From: Clostridia bacterium
Lineage (GTDB): Bacteria; Bacillota; Clostridia; TANB77; CAG-465
Length of the DNA stretch: 64,000 bases
Assembly (NCBI GenBank): GCA_030524345.1
Contig: JAUNGP010000005.1
Location: 40,225-104,224 of the forward strand
Reading direction: 5' to 3'
A program made the translations under genes and the position numbers. Below the pieces are notes generated by a model. The model was not told the origin of the DNA and did not search any database. It saw only the letters and a list, made by a program, of their open reading frames with translations. This document shows, piece by piece, positions 24,541-32,585 of the stretch (within the stretch, counting starts at the first letter, position 1; each line of letters starts with the position of its first letter).

Positions 24541-25080
24541 ATGAACCTTAAAGAAAGATACAAAGCTGAGATAGTACCTGCATTAAAAGAAAAATTTGGT
24601 TATAAATCAATAATGGAAGTACCAAAGCTAGAAAAAATAGTTATAAATATGGGTGTATCTGATGTTAAAGAAAATGCAAAAGCATTAGATTCTGCAATGG
24701 CTGATTTAACTTTAATAACTGGACAAAAACCAATCGTGACTAAAGCAAAAAAATCAATTGCTGCTTTTAAAGTAAGAGAAGGAATGAACCTTGGTTGTAA
24801 AGTTACTTTAAGATCAGATAAGATGTATGATTTTGCTACAAAATTCTTTAATGTAGCACTTCCTAGAGTAAGAGATTTTAAAGGTGTAAATCCAAAATCT
24901 TTTGATGGAAGAGGAAATTATTGTATGGGAGTTAAAGAACAATTAATTTTCCCAGAAATTGAATATGATAAGATAGATAAAGTAAGAGGAATGGACATCA
25001 TTTTTGTTACAACAGCAAAAACTGATGAAGAAGCTAAAGCATTACTTACAATGCTAGGCTTGCCATTTGCTGAAAGATAG
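24541..25080 (+). CDS. rplE: 50S ribosomal protein L5
   Basis: 179 aa. Includes [40 protein letters not shown] and [20 protein letters not shown], the standard L5 landmarks; binds 5S rRNA. AAAGGAGG before ATG. Confidence 0.98.
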   Translation: MNLKERYKAEIVPALKEKFGYKSIMEVPKLEKIVINMGVSDVKENAKALDSAMADLTLITGQKPIVTKAKKSIAAFKVREGMNLGCKVTLRSDKMYDFATKFFNVALPRVRDFKGVNPKSFDGRGNYCMGVKEQLIFPEIEYDKIDKVRGMDIIFVTTAKTDEEAKALLTMLGLPFAER

Positions 25081-25092
25081 GAGGACTTGAAG

Positions 25093-25278
25093 ATGGCAAA
25101 AAAATCTATGATTGCTAAACAAAAAAGAGAACCAAAGTTTAGCACAAGATATTATAATAGATGTAAGATTTGTGGAAGACCACATTCTTATATGAGAAAA
25201 TATGGAATATGCCGTTTATGCTTCAGAAAATTAGCATATCAAGGAGAAATACCAGGAGTTAAAAAAGCAAGCTGGTAA
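25093..25278 (+). CDS. rpsN: 30S ribosomal protein S14, zinc-binding (type Z)
   Basis: 61 aa, the short zinc form. Two CxxC knuckles: [20 protein letters not shown] begins with CKIC, followed by CRLC. Ends [17 protein letters not shown]. Start ATG 25093 (AGGAGG upstream). The zinc-free paralogue is not in this window. Confidence 0.97.
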   Translation: MAKKSMIAKQKREPKFSTRYYNRCKICGRPHSYMRKYGICRLCFRKLAYQGEIPGVKKASW

Positions 25279-25295
25279 AAAGGAGGTAAAAAGCA

Positions 25296-25688
25296 ATGAA
25301 TACAACAGATCCAATTGCAGACATGTTAACAAGAATAAGAAATGCAAATGCTCAAAGACATGCAACAGTAGATATTCCTTATTCTAACGAAAAGAAAGCA
25401 ATCGCTGATATTTTAGTAAATGAAGGTTTTGTTGCATCAATGGACGTTTTAGAAGATGCTCATAAAACAATTAGACTTACACTAAAATATGAAGGTAAAA
25501 CAAAAGTTTTACAAGGTCTAAAAAGAATTAGTAAACCAGGACTTAGAATATATGCAAATGTTGAAGAATTACCAAGAGTTTTAAATGGTTTAGGTATTGC
25601 TATTATATCTACCAATAAAGGTATAATGACAGATAAATTAGCCAGAAAAGAAAACGTTGGTGGCGAAGTACTTGCATATGTTTGGTAA
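25296..25688 (+). CDS. rpsH: 30S ribosomal protein S8
   Basis: 130 aa. [20 protein letters not shown] start and C-terminal [31 protein letters not shown], the S8 signature. Binds helix 21 of 16S rRNA and is a translational repressor of the spc operon in E. coli. AAAGGAGG before ATG. Confidence 0.98.
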   Translation: MNTTDPIADMLTRIRNANAQRHATVDIPYSNEKKAIADILVNEGFVASMDVLEDAHKTIRLTLKYEGKTKVLQGLKRISKPGLRIYANVEELPRVLNGLGIAIISTNKGIMTDKLARKENVGGEVLAYVW

Positions 25689-25721
25689 TAAATAAATTGA
25701 AAATTAAAAGGAGGGTATACC

Positions 25722-26258
25722 ATGTCAAGAATAGGTAAAAGTCCTATTACAATACCACAAGGCGTTGAAGTAAATATTGATAATCATACAGTAACAGTAA
25801 AAGGTCCAAAGGGAACTTTAACTCAAGAATTTCTACCTGTTGTAGAAATAGCAAAGGAAGAAAATAAAATATTAGTTACCATATCAGATGAAAAAAATGG
25901 AAATCTACATGGATTAACTAGAACATTAATTAATAATATGGTTATTGGTGTAACTCAAGGTTTTGAAAAAGCTTTAGAAATAAATGGTATAGGATACAAA
26001 GCACAAAAACAAGGTAAAAAATTAGTATTAACACTTGGTTATTCACATCCAATCGAAGTTGAAGAAATAGAGGGAATAACTATAGATGTACCATCACAAA
26101 ACTCTATTATTGTTAAGGGAATTGATAAACAATTAGTTGGTCAAGTTGCTGCAAATATTAGAGAATATAGATTACCAGAGCCTTACAAGGGTAAAGGTAT
26201 CAAGTATGCTGGCGAACATATTAGAAGAAAAGAAGGAAAAGCTGGCGGTAAAAAATAA
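25722..26258 (+). CDS. rplF: 50S ribosomal protein L6
   Basis: 178 aa. [17 protein letters not shown] start, [13 protein letters not shown], and the C-terminal [20 protein letters not shown]. Binds near the sarcin-ricin loop. AAAGGAGGG before ATG. Confidence 0.98.
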   Translation: MSRIGKSPITIPQGVEVNIDNHTVTVKGPKGTLTQEFLPVVEIAKEENKILVTISDEKNGNLHGLTRTLINNMVIGVTQGFEKALEINGIGYKAQKQGKKLVLTLGYSHPIEVEEIEGITIDVPSQNSIIVKGIDKQLVGQVAANIREYRLPEPYKGKGIKYAGEHIRRKEGKAGGKK

Positions 26259-26289
26259 TACTTAAAAAGTTAAGGAGGGAGACTTCAAA

Positions 26290-26649
26290 ATGATTAAAAA
26301 AATTAATAGAAAAGTCGCAAGAACTACTAGACAAAAAAGAGTTAGAGCAAAAGTTAAAGGAACAGCTCTAAGACCTAGACTTTGCGTATCTAGAAGTTTG
26401 AATAACATTTCAGCACAATTAATTGATGATGAAAAACAAGTGACTTTACTTTCAGCCTCTACTTTAGATAAAGAAGTTAAGACAAAAGCATCTAATGTAG
26501 CAGCTGCAACAGAAGTTGGAACACTTATTGCAAAGCGTGCAATAGAGAAAAATATAAAAACTGTAGTCTTTGATAGAAATGGTTATTTATACCATGGAAA
26601 AGTTAAAGCCTTAGCAGATGCAGCAAGAGAAGCTGGATTAGAATTCTAG
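26290..26649 (+). CDS. rplR: 50S ribosomal protein L18
   Basis: 119 aa. [20 protein letters not shown] and [20 protein letters not shown] are the L18 core; binds 5S rRNA with L5. AAGGAGGG before ATG. Confidence 0.97.
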   Translation: MIKKINRKVARTTRQKRVRAKVKGTALRPRLCVSRSLNNISAQLIDDEKQVTLLSASTLDKEVKTKASNVAAATEVGTLIAKRAIEKNIKTVVFDRNGYLYHGKVKALADAAREAGLEF

Positions 26650-26668
26650 AAGAAAGGAGAAACCAAAA

Positions 26669-27160
26669 ATGACTGATACAAAAACAGAATTAAAAGAAAA
26701 AGTTGTTAATGTAAGCAGAGTAGCTAAAGTTGTTAAAGGTGGTAGAACTTTTAGATTTAGTGTACTTGTTGTTGTAGGTGATGGAGAAGGTCGTGTAGGT
26801 GTAGGAACTGGTAAATCTTCAGAAGTTCCTGAAGCTATCAAGAAAGCTACAGATGAGGCTAAAAAGAATTTAATTAGTGTATCACTTGTAAATGGTACTT
26901 TACCTCATGAATATACAACTCACTTTGGATCATCTAAAGTAATATTAAAACCAGCAGTAGAAGGTACTGGAATCATCGCAGGTGGTGCTGTAAGACCAGT
27001 ATTGGAACTTGCAGGTGTTAAAAATGTAACAGCTAAAACATTAGGATCTCGTAATAGCAGAAATGTAGTTTATGCTACAATTGAAGCTTTAAAAGCTATG
27101 AGAACTCCAGAAGAAGTTGCAAGACTTAGAGGGAAAACTGTAGCTGAAATATTAAAATAA
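26669..27160 (+). CDS. rpsE: 30S ribosomal protein S5
   Basis: 163 aa. [40 protein letters not shown] and [20 protein letters not shown] are S5 landmarks (fidelity protein). AAAGGAG before ATG. The gene normally following it, rpmD (L30), is absent. Confidence 0.98.
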   Translation: MTDTKTELKEKVVNVSRVAKVVKGGRTFRFSVLVVVGDGEGRVGVGTGKSSEVPEAIKKATDEAKKNLISVSLVNGTLPHEYTTHFGSSKVILKPAVEGTGIIAGGAVRPVLELAGVKNVTAKTLGSRNSRNVVYATIEALKAMRTPEEVARLRGKTVAEILK

Positions 27161-27203
27161 TAATATAACTTTAAATACGAAAAGAGAGGAGGAAGCTTGA
27201 ACC

Positions 27204-27644
27204 ATGAAAATGCATGATTTAGGTCCAGCATACGGATCAACAACTACTACAAAAAGAGTAGGCAGAGGAATTGGAAGTGGTCTTGGAAAGACAGCTGGTA
27301 AAGGCCATAAGGGTCAAAAAGCAAGAAGTGGTGGCAGCATTAGAAGAGGCTTTGAAGGAGGCCAAACACCTTTATATAGAAGAATTCCAAAAAGAGGATT
27401 CAATAATCGTTTTGCAACTGAATATGCTATTATCAATGTAAGTGATTTAGAAAAATTTGATAATGGTACAGTTGTAAACGCAGAAGTTTTACTTTCTGAA
27501 GGAATAATAAGAAAAGAATTAGATGGTGTTAAAGTTTTAGGAAATGGAACATTGACTAAAAAACTTACTGTTGTAGCAACTAAATTTTCAAAATCAGCAG
27601 AAGAAAAAATACAAGCTGTAGGTGGAAAGATAGAGGTGAAGTAG
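27204..27644 (+). CDS. rplO: 50S ribosomal protein L15
   Basis: 146 aa. [40 protein letters not shown] and [15 protein letters not shown]: canonical L15. GAGAGGAGG 14 nt upstream of ATG 27204. Only 43 nt separate it from rpsE, leaving no room for rpmD. Confidence 0.97.
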   Translation: MKMHDLGPAYGSTTTTKRVGRGIGSGLGKTAGKGHKGQKARSGGSIRRGFEGGQTPLYRRIPKRGFNNRFATEYAIINVSDLEKFDNGTVVNAEVLLSEGIIRKELDGVKVLGNGTLTKKLTVVATKFSKSAEEKIQAVGGKIEVK

Positions 27645-27645
27645 T

Positions 27646-28956
27646 ATGCTACAAACCATAAAAGATATTTTTTCAGTAAAGGATTTAAGAAAGAAAATAT
27701 TATTTACATTATTTATACTATTATTATTTAGACTTGGAACATTTATAACAATACCTGGAATTGATAAGACATTATTAAGAGAGACCGTAGGTGCAGAATC
27801 TAGTGGGCTTTCTGCAATGGCTAACTTAGTTTCAGGTGGAGCCTTTAGTAGATTGTCGATACTAGCTCTATCTATAGGACCATATATTACTGCATCTATT
27901 GTACTTAACCTATTGCAAGTAATAGTACCGAGCCTAGAGAGACTAACAAAAGAAGGAGAAGAAGGAAGAAGAAAACTTAATAAATATACAAAATATTTAA
28001 CTATTGTTTTTGGACTACTTGAAGGACTAGCTGCATATTTAAATTATAAATCATTTTTATTAACTGAGTTACAATCAGGTGCAGGTCTAATTCTTGGAGC
28101 AATACTTTTTATTGGTTCCTTAATTACAGGAACAGCTTTACTTAGTTGGCTAGGTGATAAAATAACTGAATATGGTATTGGAAATGGTATTTCAATGATT
28201 GTATTTATTGGTATCGTATCTGGAATATCAGGTGCAACTGAAACATTAATTGAAGTTGCACAAGGTGGAATAACAGGTATATTAATTGTAGTGGCTTTAC
28301 TTGTAGCTATGATTATATTACTTGCAGGAATTGTTTTTGTTCAACAGGCAGAACGTAGAATACCAGTTAACTATGCAAAACGTGTAGTAGGAAGAAAGAT
28401 GTATGGTGGACAAAATACTCATATTCCAATAAAACTTGCAATGGCTGGTGTAATGCCAATCATATTTGCAATGTCTTTTATGATGTTTCCTAGTATGATA
28501 ATTAGTTTTGCAACAAAAGGAGATCCTCAGGGAATATGGTCTGTCATATATAATCTATTCTCTGTTTCACAAGGTAGTAGTTGGTATTATCTTGTTGGAT
28601 ATGCATTAATTTATATGGCACTTATCATATTATTTACTTTTGTATATACTATGTTTATCGTAAATCCAGTTGAAATAGCTAATAATCTGAAAAAGAATGG
28701 TGGATTTATACCTGGTATTAGAGCAGGTAAAAATACATCTGAATATATATCAAGTGTGTTGAAAAATATTACAGCTGTTGGTGCAGTATTTTTAGCACTA
28801 GTTGCAGTATTACCAATATTATTACAGGGATTCACTTCTATACAAATTACATTTAGTGGTAACTCTGTACTAATTGCAGTTAGTGTTGCACTTGAAATAC
28901 TTAAAAATCTTGAAACTCAAATGGTTAATAGAAACTATTCAGGTTTCTTGGGATAA
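27646..28956 (+). CDS. secY: protein translocase subunit SecY
   Basis: 436 aa, ten transmembrane helices. Early GTFITIPGIDKTLL, plug region, PYITASIVLNLLQVIVPSLE, and the cytosolic loops KRVVGRKMYGGQNTHIPIKL and IRAGKNTSEYISSVL match SecY. Forms the SecYEG channel. SD (GAGGTG) is inside rplO and the start lies one nt after its stop, so translation is probably coupled. It ends the operon: two terminators follow, so adk, map, infA and the rpsM-rpsK-rpoA-rplQ group are not linked here. Confidence 0.98.
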   Translation: MLQTIKDIFSVKDLRKKILFTLFILLLFRLGTFITIPGIDKTLLRETVGAESSGLSAMANLVSGGAFSRLSILALSIGPYITASIVLNLLQVIVPSLERLTKEGEEGRRKLNKYTKYLTIVFGLLEGLAAYLNYKSFLLTELQSGAGLILGAILFIGSLITGTALLSWLGDKITEYGIGNGISMIVFIGIVSGISGATETLIEVAQGGITGILIVVALLVAMIILLAGIVFVQQAERRIPVNYAKRVVGRKMYGGQNTHIPIKLAMAGVMPIIFAMSFMMFPSMIISFATKGDPQGIWSVIYNLFSVSQGSSWYYLVGYALIYMALIILFTFVYTMFIVNPVEIANNLKKNGGFIPGIRAGKNTSEYISSVLKNITAVGAVFLALVAVLPILLQGFTSIQITFSGNSVLIAVSVALEILKNLETQMVNRNYSGFLG

Positions 28957-28973
28957 TGTAATAATAATGTGTA

Positions 28974-29007
28974 AATGGCATTCTAGTAGGAATGCTATTT
29001 TTTATTT
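28974..29007 (+). terminator. first terminator after secY
   Basis: Stem about 28977-28985 with 28991-28999 (one wobble pair) followed by TTTTTT. Confidence 0.75.
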
Positions 29008-29015
29008 TAATCATA

Positions 29016-29058
29016 AAAAAGATAATCTTAATATTTCAATTAAGATTATCTTTTTATC
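29016..29058. terminator. second, strong terminator after secY
   Basis: Perfect 17-bp stem (29016-29032 with 29039-29055), 6-nt loop, A-run before and T-run after. Tandem terminators isolate the ribosomal operon from the next gene. Confidence 0.85.
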
Positions 29059-29156
29059 TAGTAATGAAGTATATAGGAGATTTTAGAGTATTAGGCAAAA
29101 AAATAAAGATCATTTTAACAGAAAGATTTAAAATAAAAGTCTAAAGTTACATTTAA

Positions 29157-29185
29157 TTGACATAAACTAAAAATAATGATATAAT
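29157..29185 (+). promoter_or_regulatory. full-consensus sigma-A promoter
   Basis: TTGACA (29157-29162), 17-nt spacer, TATAAT (29180-29185): both hexamers perfect. It drives the unknown gene at 29236. Confidence 0.8.
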
Positions 29186-29235
29186 AACGGCGAAACTTTT
29201 TTAAACCTATTATTAGTATAAAGGAGAACAAAAAC

Positions 29236-29766
29236 ATGACTGAATTATTGCAGAGAGGAAACATTATTAAAATTAAAAAAGGAATGAAGGTATATGCTAA
29301 TATACCAGAGAAATTTGTTTTTTCAAATCGGCCACTTTCAGGTGAACTTCATTGTAAGACCGTAGAAGTAGGAAAGATTTACAAAATTTCAAAAGAGTTT
29401 AAAGAAGAGTATGTAACCGGAGTCAAAAAAGATGAAGTAGAAAGATTACGAGAACGAAATTTTAATGTTACTGAAGAACAGATTGAAAATCTTTTGAAAC
29501 AAACGGCCCCAAGTCTTGAAAGCGAAGAGTATGATGCTTCTATTCTTGAAGGAGAATATATAGTAGTAAAGACTGAAAATTCTGATGGCGGAACTGGAAT
29601 GAGATCGCATGATATTTATTCTGATGGTTGGAGAGTGTTTGCAAAAAAAATGAAAGATGGAAAAATTGATTCTGAAGGAATTGAAGTTTCATTTTATCAG
29701 ACAGGGGCATTTACTGCTATGATTCCGCCAGAGACAATTGAGATCATAGGAGACATATTTGGTTAA
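29236..29766 (+). CDS. hypothetical protein (176 aa), single gene with perfect promoter
   Basis: No family recognised. Begins MTELLQRGNIIKIKKGMKVY and ends with YQTGAFTAMIPPETIEIIGD; a mixed alpha/beta soluble protein with SDGGTGMRSHDIYSDGWRVF in the middle. No membrane helix. Codon and base use is visibly richer in G+C than neighbours (for example ACGGCCCCAAG, CCGCCAGAG), like the gene at 54131-55591, suggesting acquisition. AAGGAG before ATG; framed by a consensus promoter and a strong terminator, so it is a self-contained cassette between secY and the SASP genes. Confidence 0.7.
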   Translation: MTELLQRGNIIKIKKGMKVYANIPEKFVFSNRPLSGELHCKTVEVGKIYKISKEFKEEYVTGVKKDEVERLRERNFNVTEEQIENLLKQTAPSLESEEYDASILEGEYIVVKTENSDGGTGMRSHDIYSDGWRVFAKKMKDGKIDSEGIEVSFYQTGAFTAMIPPETIEIIGDIFG

Positions 29767-29767
29767 A

Positions 29768-29802
29768 ATAATTATCCTTCGGCTATGCCGGAGGATAATT
29801 AT
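29768..29802. terminator. bidirectional GC-rich terminator
   Basis: 13-bp stem (29770-29782 with 29788-29800) between the convergent genes ending at 29766 (+) and 29819 (-). Confidence 0.8.
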
Positions 29803-29818
29803 TTAAGTTGTGATCTTA

Positions 29819-30034
29819 TTATTGATTTGGTTCCTTAGCTTGCATTTGGTTAGCACTTTGAGCTACCATTTTCTTAACCATTTCTCCACCTATAGAACCA
29901 GCTTGTTTTGATGTTAAATCACCATTGTAACCTTGCTTTAGATTAACACCGATTTCATTAGCTACTTCGTACTTAAATTTATTTAAAGCAGCTTTAGCTT
30001 GTTTGTTTGACATTTTGCTATTTGAACTTGCCAT
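29819..30034 (-). CDS. alpha/beta-type small acid-soluble spore protein
   Basis: 71 aa. KFKYEVANEIGVNLKQGYNG DLTSKQAGSIGGEMVKKMV is the SASP signature, including the EIGV germination-protease cleavage site. These proteins coat and protect spore DNA and are degraded by Gpr at germination. GGAGGTG before ATG. A possible forespore promoter (TGTATA at 30086-30081, 17 nt, CAAATTA at 30063-30057, minus strand) resembles sigma-G sites but is weak. Tandem with a near-identical copy at 30145-30360. Confidence 0.95.
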   Translation of the reverse strand: MASSNSKMSNKQAKAALNKFKYEVANEIGVNLKQGYNGDLTSKQAGSIGGEMVKKMVAQSANQMQAKEPNQ

Positions 30035-30097
30035 TTAATTCACCTCCATTTGTTTATAATTTGTGCAATAAGAAAAAATATATACATAAAAATAAAA

Positions 30098-30128
30098 AAA
30101 TAAACCAAAGATTTTATATCTTTGGTTT
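30098..30128 (-). terminator. terminator between the two SASP genes
   Basis: 11-bp stem (30102-30112 with 30118-30128) followed on the minus strand by a T-rich run; the upstream SASP gene is therefore a separate unit. Confidence 0.8.
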
Positions 30129-30144
30129 TATATTTCATAAATCA

Positions 30145-30360
30145 TTATTGGTTAGGTTGTTGAGATTGCATTTGGTTAGCTGCTTGAGCAACTAATTTTT
30201 TAACCATTTCTCCACCTATAGAACCAGCTTCTCTAGATGTTAAATCACCATTATAACCTTGTTTTAGATTAACACCAAGTTCATTAGCTACTTCATATTT
30301 GAATTTGTCTAAAGCAGCTTTAGCTTGCTTGTTTGACATTTTGCTGTTAGAGTTTGCCAT
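30145..30360 (-). CDS. alpha/beta-type small acid-soluble spore protein
   Basis: 71 aa, a close paralogue of the downstream SASP: KFKYEVANELGVNLKQGYNG, DLTSREAGSIGGEMVKKLV. The cleavage site reads ELGV instead of EIGV. GGAGGTG before ATG. A recent tandem duplication; proteins differ mainly at the C-terminus. Binds spore DNA. Confidence 0.95.
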   Translation of the reverse strand: MANSNSKMSNKQAKAALDKFKYEVANELGVNLKQGYNGDLTSREAGSIGGEMVKKLVAQAANQMQSQQPNQ

Positions 30361-30484
30361 TGTAAATTCACCTCCAATATTTTTAAAGTAGTAAAACCAA
30401 TTTGTTTTACATTATTAATTTGTGTTGGATTTTAGAAATAATACTGGTAAAAAAAGGAAATTTATAAAAAAATAGATGATTTCG

Positions 30485-30507
30485 ATTGTTTTCGACAAAA
30501 GTCGATG
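30485..30507 (+). promoter_or_regulatory. putative Spo0A box upstream of spo0A
   Basis: TTCGACA at 30491-30497 is the complement of the 0A box TGTCGAA. With GTCGA at 30501-30505 it forms a small dyad (TCGAC-AAAA-GTCGA). It lies about 30 nt upstream of the -35 of the spo0A promoter, a position suited to autoregulation. Confidence 0.55.
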
Positions 30508-30527
30508 AGAGAATATGGCAAAAATAC

Positions 30528-30556
30528 TTGATTTTTAGTAAAAATTTATATATAAT
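30528..30556 (+). promoter_or_regulatory. sigma-A promoter of spo0A
   Basis: TTGATT (30528-30533), 17-nt spacer, TATAAT (30551-30556). Confidence 0.65.
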
Positions 30557-30593
30557 ATGCTTACGCTATTAAGTAAACTTAAGGGGGAAAATT

Positions 30594-31403
30594 ATGAGTA
30601 ATAAAACAAAAGTTATGATAGTTGATGACAATAAGGAATTTGTAAAATTGTTGACTATGTTTATAAATTCGCAAACAGATATGGAAGTCGTGGAGACATT
30701 ATTTGATGGACAGAATGCCAAAAATAGAATCAAGGAAGTTCAACCAGACATATTATTATTAGATATTATTATGCCTGAAAAAGATGGACTAGGTGTTTTA
30801 AATGACATTTCTATGGATAAGGAAACTGATATTCCTTTAACAATAGTTATGTCTGCAATTGGTCAAGAAAAGATAACACATAAGGCTATTTCACTTGGTG
30901 CAACTTATTATGTTGTAAAACCATTTGATATGAATGCTTTAGTTGAAAGAATAAGAGATTTAATAGAATGTGGTAATGAAGAAAAAGACACAATAAACGC
31001 GGTTGGATATTCATCATATGAAAAAATCAATAATAGCAAACCTATGATACCACTTGAGGTAAGAGTGACACAAATGATCCATAATGTAGGTGTGCCTGCT
31101 CATATTAAGGGCTATCAATATATAAGAGAAGCGATTATGCTTGCAGTTGAAAACGAGGATATTATAAATTCTATAACAAAGACTTTGTATCCAACACTTG
31201 CTAAAACTTTTTCAACAACTCCATCAAGAGTGGAAAGAGCAATTAGACATGCAATAGAAGTGGCTTGGAATAGAGGACAAATCGAAATGCATGATAAAAT
31301 ATTTGGCTATACTGTAAATTCTAATAAGGGAAAACCTACAAATTCAGAATTTATAGCAATGATTGCGGACAAATTGCGTCTAGAAGATAAGGCTACCATT
31401 TAA
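30594..31403 (+). CDS. spo0A: stage 0 sporulation protein A (master regulator)
   Basis: 269 aa. Receiver domain residues 1-125 with MIVDDN acidic pocket, phosphoacceptor Asp57 ([13 protein letters not shown]) and conserved Lys (YYVVKPFD). The C-terminal Spo0A effector domain carries the recognition helix [20 protein letters not shown], which is diagnostic. When phosphorylated it binds 0A boxes and commits the cell to sporulation. AGGGGGA before ATG. A 0A-like box precedes the promoter. Two stem-loops follow. The SASP genes are adjacent but divergent. Confidence 0.98.
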   Translation: MSNKTKVMIVDDNKEFVKLLTMFINSQTDMEVVETLFDGQNAKNRIKEVQPDILLLDIIMPEKDGLGVLNDISMDKETDIPLTIVMSAIGQEKITHKAISLGATYYVVKPFDMNALVERIRDLIECGNEEKDTINAVGYSSYEKINNSKPMIPLEVRVTQMIHNVGVPAHIKGYQYIREAIMLAVENEDIINSITKTLYPTLAKTFSTTPSRVERAIRHAIEVAWNRGQIEMHDKIFGYTVNSNKGKPTNSEFIAMIADKLRLEDKATI

Positions 31404-31415
31404 GTAGCCTAAATT

Positions 31416-31456
31416 AATTTCTTTATTAATTCTATAATAAAGAAATTTTTTCTTGT
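31416..31456. terminator. terminator after spo0A
   Basis: 13-bp stem (31416-31428 with 31435-31447), then TTTTTT. A shorter stem overlapping the stop codon (about 31391-31396 with 31404-31409) precedes it. Confidence 0.8.
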
Positions 31457-31502
31457 CATAATACAATATTATATATTATTAGTATGATGAAAAATAATAA
31501 TA

Positions 31503-31682
31503 TTATTCTGTATTAAAATTATTATCAATGCAATAATTTATCATACTTATAACTATATTATTAAATGAAGTATTGTTTTCACTTGCTATTTGATTGATTT
31601 TTTCAATTGTTTCGTTGCGAATATATATTGTTTTATAGCTAGCACTTACTTTAGTTTTCGAAAAATCTAAATGTTTGATCAT
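31503..31682 (-). CDS. small conserved protein (59 aa), ribbon-helix-helix-like
   Basis: A short gene on the minus strand with GGAGG 8 nt before ATG 31682 and TAA at 31503-31505. Sequence features: MIKHLDFSKTKVSASYKTIY, then IRNETIEKINQIASENNTSF and NNIVISMINYCIDNN. One beta strand followed by two helices resembles small ribbon-helix-helix or YlcI/YnfO-like proteins that occur as singletons in Clostridia. A DNA-binding role is inference. It shares the 31403-31810 gap with no other gene. Confidence 0.75.
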   Translation of the reverse strand: MIKHLDFSKTKVSASYKTIYIRNETIEKINQIASENNTSFNNIVISMINYCIDNNFNTE

Positions 31683-31753
31683 TTTGATACCTCCAAAGTA
31701 ATTTTACACTATAAAATTTTAAAATAATATATTAGAAAATTCTACTGTATGTA

Positions 31754-31782
31754 TTGCCATACTGTGAGTGTTGTGTTATAAT
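31754..31782 (+). promoter_or_regulatory. sigma-A promoter of the small membrane protein gene
   Basis: TTGCCA (31754-31759), 17-nt spacer, TATAAT (31777-31782). Confidence 0.65.
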
Positions 31783-31809
31783 ATTATGTAATGTATATAC
31801 TAGAAGGGA

Positions 31810-32001
31810 GTGGTAGTTATCATAAGTATGAGAGTATTTCAAATAATGCTAATCACTATTATTGTATTGGTAATTATATTAGCATTAATTGAAAATTATA
31901 AGTTAAAACGTATGATGACAAGGTTGAAAATGGAGAAGGAAAAAAGTAAGAACATAAGAGAAATATTAAGTAAATATTTAAATATACATATCAATAATTG
32001 A
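31810..32001 (+). CDS. small membrane protein with unclear start codon
   Basis: Up to 63 aa: one membrane helix (MLITIIVLVIILALIENY) and a basic cytoplasmic helix (KLKRMMTRLKMEKEKSKN). The SD AGAAGGGAG ends at 31810. GTG 31810 overlaps it, ATG 31828 is 17 nt away, while ATC 31819 and ATA 31822 are 8 and 11 nt away. By comparison rplI has the same SD with ATG 8 nt downstream, so a non-canonical AUC or AUA start is plausible. Function unknown; it precedes a membrane-anchored thioredoxin-like gene. Confidence 0.55.
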   Translation: MVVIISMRVFQIMLITIIVLVIILALIENYKLKRMMTRLKMEKEKSKNIREILSKYLNIHINN

Positions 32002-32047
32002 ATATCTATATATTATTTAGTATAATATATAGCATGAGGAGTGTTAC

Positions 32048-32464
32048 ATGAGATTAAAAAATAAATGGATATGTTTAAGTTTAACTGTTGTATTACTAGT
32101 AATAGTTGTTTGTAGCATTATTATAGTAAAAAGAAATGAAAGTAATTTTAGTAGAGTAGATTTATTTTCAGGGACAGTTGTGCAAACAAAAGAGTATAAG
32201 TTATATGAATTTGGCATAGAAGATAATGACATCTGTAAGAATATGGATAATATAGTAGAAGAGATCAGAAATGAATATAGCGAATTAATAGATTTTGAAT
32301 ATATAGATGTAACTAAAAATATGACACTATCAAATATTTATAGTATTGAATCAGTTCCTACATTTTTAATTGTTGATTTACAAGGAAACGTTAAGTATAG
32401 AAAAACTGGAAGTATGACAAAAGAAGAATTAATTGATTTTATAAATAAGATTAATATAGAATGA
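32048..32464 (+). CDS. membrane-anchored thioredoxin-like protein lacking CxxC
   Basis: 138 aa. One N-terminal membrane anchor (WICLSLTVVLLVIVVCSIII), then a thioredoxin fold: LYEFGIEDNDICKNMDNIVE, YIDVTKNMTLSNIYSIESVP TFLIVDLQG with the cis-Pro (SVPTF). The redox site, normally CxxC before K, reads DNDICK, so only the second Cys remains. It probably lies outside the membrane. It may bind or reduce through one Cys, or be a redox-inactive adaptor. GGAG before ATG. Confidence 0.72.
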   Translation: MRLKNKWICLSLTVVLLVIVVCSIIIVKRNESNFSRVDLFSGTVVQTKEYKLYEFGIEDNDICKNMDNIVEEIRNEYSELIDFEYIDVTKNMTLSNIYSIESVPTFLIVDLQGNVKYRKTGSMTKEELIDFINKINIE

Positions 32465-32493
32465 GAATCTGACTGAAGATTCTTATTTTTTTG
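32462..32493 (+). terminator. terminator overlapping the stop of the thioredoxin-like gene
   Basis: 7-bp stem (32464-32470 with 32477-32483) followed by TATTTTTTT. Confidence 0.7.
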
Positions 32494-32585
32494 TTACATA
32501 ATTCAAGACTTCTTAATATTGACAAATTTGACTAAAGATAGTACAATATAAAAGTAAAAAAAGAATTTGTAGTAAGGATGTTTTT

